A DNA stretch of 64,000 bases from Membranipora membranacea (Eukaryota > Bryozoa > Gymnolaemata > Cheilostomatida > Membraniporidae): assembly GCA_914767715.1 (NCBI GenBank), contig OU612065.1, forward strand, positions 12,834,001 to 12,898,000. Direction: 5' to 3'. Shown in pieces: positions 63,508 through 64,000 of the stretch. The translations under genes were made by a program, and so were the position numbers. The notes under the pieces are model-generated. The model worked only from the letters and a program-made list of their open reading frames with translations. It was not told where the DNA came from and searched no databases. Every line of letters begins with the position of its first letter. Within the stretch, counting starts at the first letter, position 1.

Positions 63508-63894
63508 TGCTGCGTTTACACGTCCGTCCGGCAAATCGGCTAATAATAACAACTTCGACACAGATTATGAATCTGCTCTATAATCGTTGTCTGTCAACAT
63601 GTCAACGATACGCTATTTACACACTGTTCATGCCTAACCGATTTCAACACAAACTTCCAAATCAACTTGTCTCTGATTGGCTAGTGAGACAACTAGTTAG
63701 TTTATTGGCTGAACCATTCATAATCGTGAAGATTTGTCGTTCGCTTGTGACATTGTCACAAGTAAACGATTTTGAACAATACAGATTTAAACACTGATTT
63801 AAACACAGATTAACTGTTTACACGGTCAGTCAAATCGGTGACCTGTGTCGGAGTTGTCATTTTTAGCCGATTTGTCGCACATGTAAACGCAGCT
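63508..63894. mobile_element. MITE with GCTGCGTTTACA ends, TTA flanks
   Basis: The left end GCTGCGTTTACACGT and right end ACATGTAAACGCAGC are complements. The inner match extends to AATCGGCTAA and CGACACAG, with gaps. TTA lies at both borders (63505-63507 and 63895-63897), fitting a PIF/Harbinger-like target duplication. A 100-codon frame inside it has no domain and is likely accidental. It sits in the intron after the third coding exon of the dioxygenase gene. Confidence 0.75.
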
Positions 63895-64000
63895 TTAGGA
63901 TCCCAATTTCTTGCTGAATAAGATCTTATTAGGCACTGGTTTTGACTTGTTGCACATTAGCTATATCAAACAAGATCTTTAACTTTCCCCTGAAAGTATC

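Noticed and set aside
63495-63797. A 100-codon frame near the window end
   Set aside because: It lies within a MITE in an intron and shows no conserved motif.
1-64000. CRISPR array, bacterial operons or prokaryotic contamination
   Set aside because: There are no direct repeats with regular spacers, and every supported gene except the LINE has spliceosomal introns and eukaryotic domain types.

Overview
The window is nuclear DNA from an animal. It is AT-rich, carries genes of many short exons with canonical GT-AG introns, and is littered with transposon remnants. The genes (a Ki-67-type mitotic chromosome protein, ribosomal P0, a complex I subunit, a dematin/abLIM-type headpiece protein, a RING-ZZ ligase and a nucleotidyltransferase-TPR protein) together with a PHD-bearing LINE point to an intron-rich invertebrate, probably marine. 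I cannot place the phylum from sequence alone.

Layout. 1.7-11.6 kb (+): a 15-coding-exon Ki-67/Repo-Man-like gene with an FHA domain, a PP1-docking motif, eight 18-residue repeats and an AT-hook-like tail. 13.6-15.2 kb (+): a divergent Ras-like GTPase. 17.4-19.1 kb (-): RPLP0, with a likely 5' leader exon near 24.1 kb. Between them, antisense to RPLP0, lies an apparently intact two-ORF LINE (about 19.5-23.7 kb). 26.8-28.3 kb (+): an NDUFA11-like gene. 32.7-44.5 kb (+): a 16-exon headpiece gene with three possible first exons and a proline-rich cassette exon next to a perfect palindrome. 46.4-46.9 kb: a LINE remnant. 47.3-50.4 kb (+): a RING-ZZ-ZZ protein, convergent with a 1,039-residue NTase-TPR protein at 51.0-54.5 kb (-). 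54.5-61.1 kb: gene-free and rich in fold-back elements. 61.1 kb to the edge (+): the 5' part of a membrane-anchored JmjC/cupin-type dioxygenase gene.

The genes do not form an operon-like unit. Most are ordinary housekeeping or cytoskeletal genes. The least explained protein-coding pair is the RING-ZZ-ZZ ligase and the NTase-TPR protein, which end about 640 bp apart tail to tail. A functional link between them is only a possibility.

Repeats are diverse: three copies of a MITE with long terminal inverted repeats and TA flanks, single candidates for TTAA-flanked and TTA-flanked MITEs, a long fold-back with TG tracts, a tRNA-derived SINE, and families of very short, nearly perfect palindromes. 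All exon structures were assembled by eye from splice signals and reading-phase agreement, with no transcript evidence.
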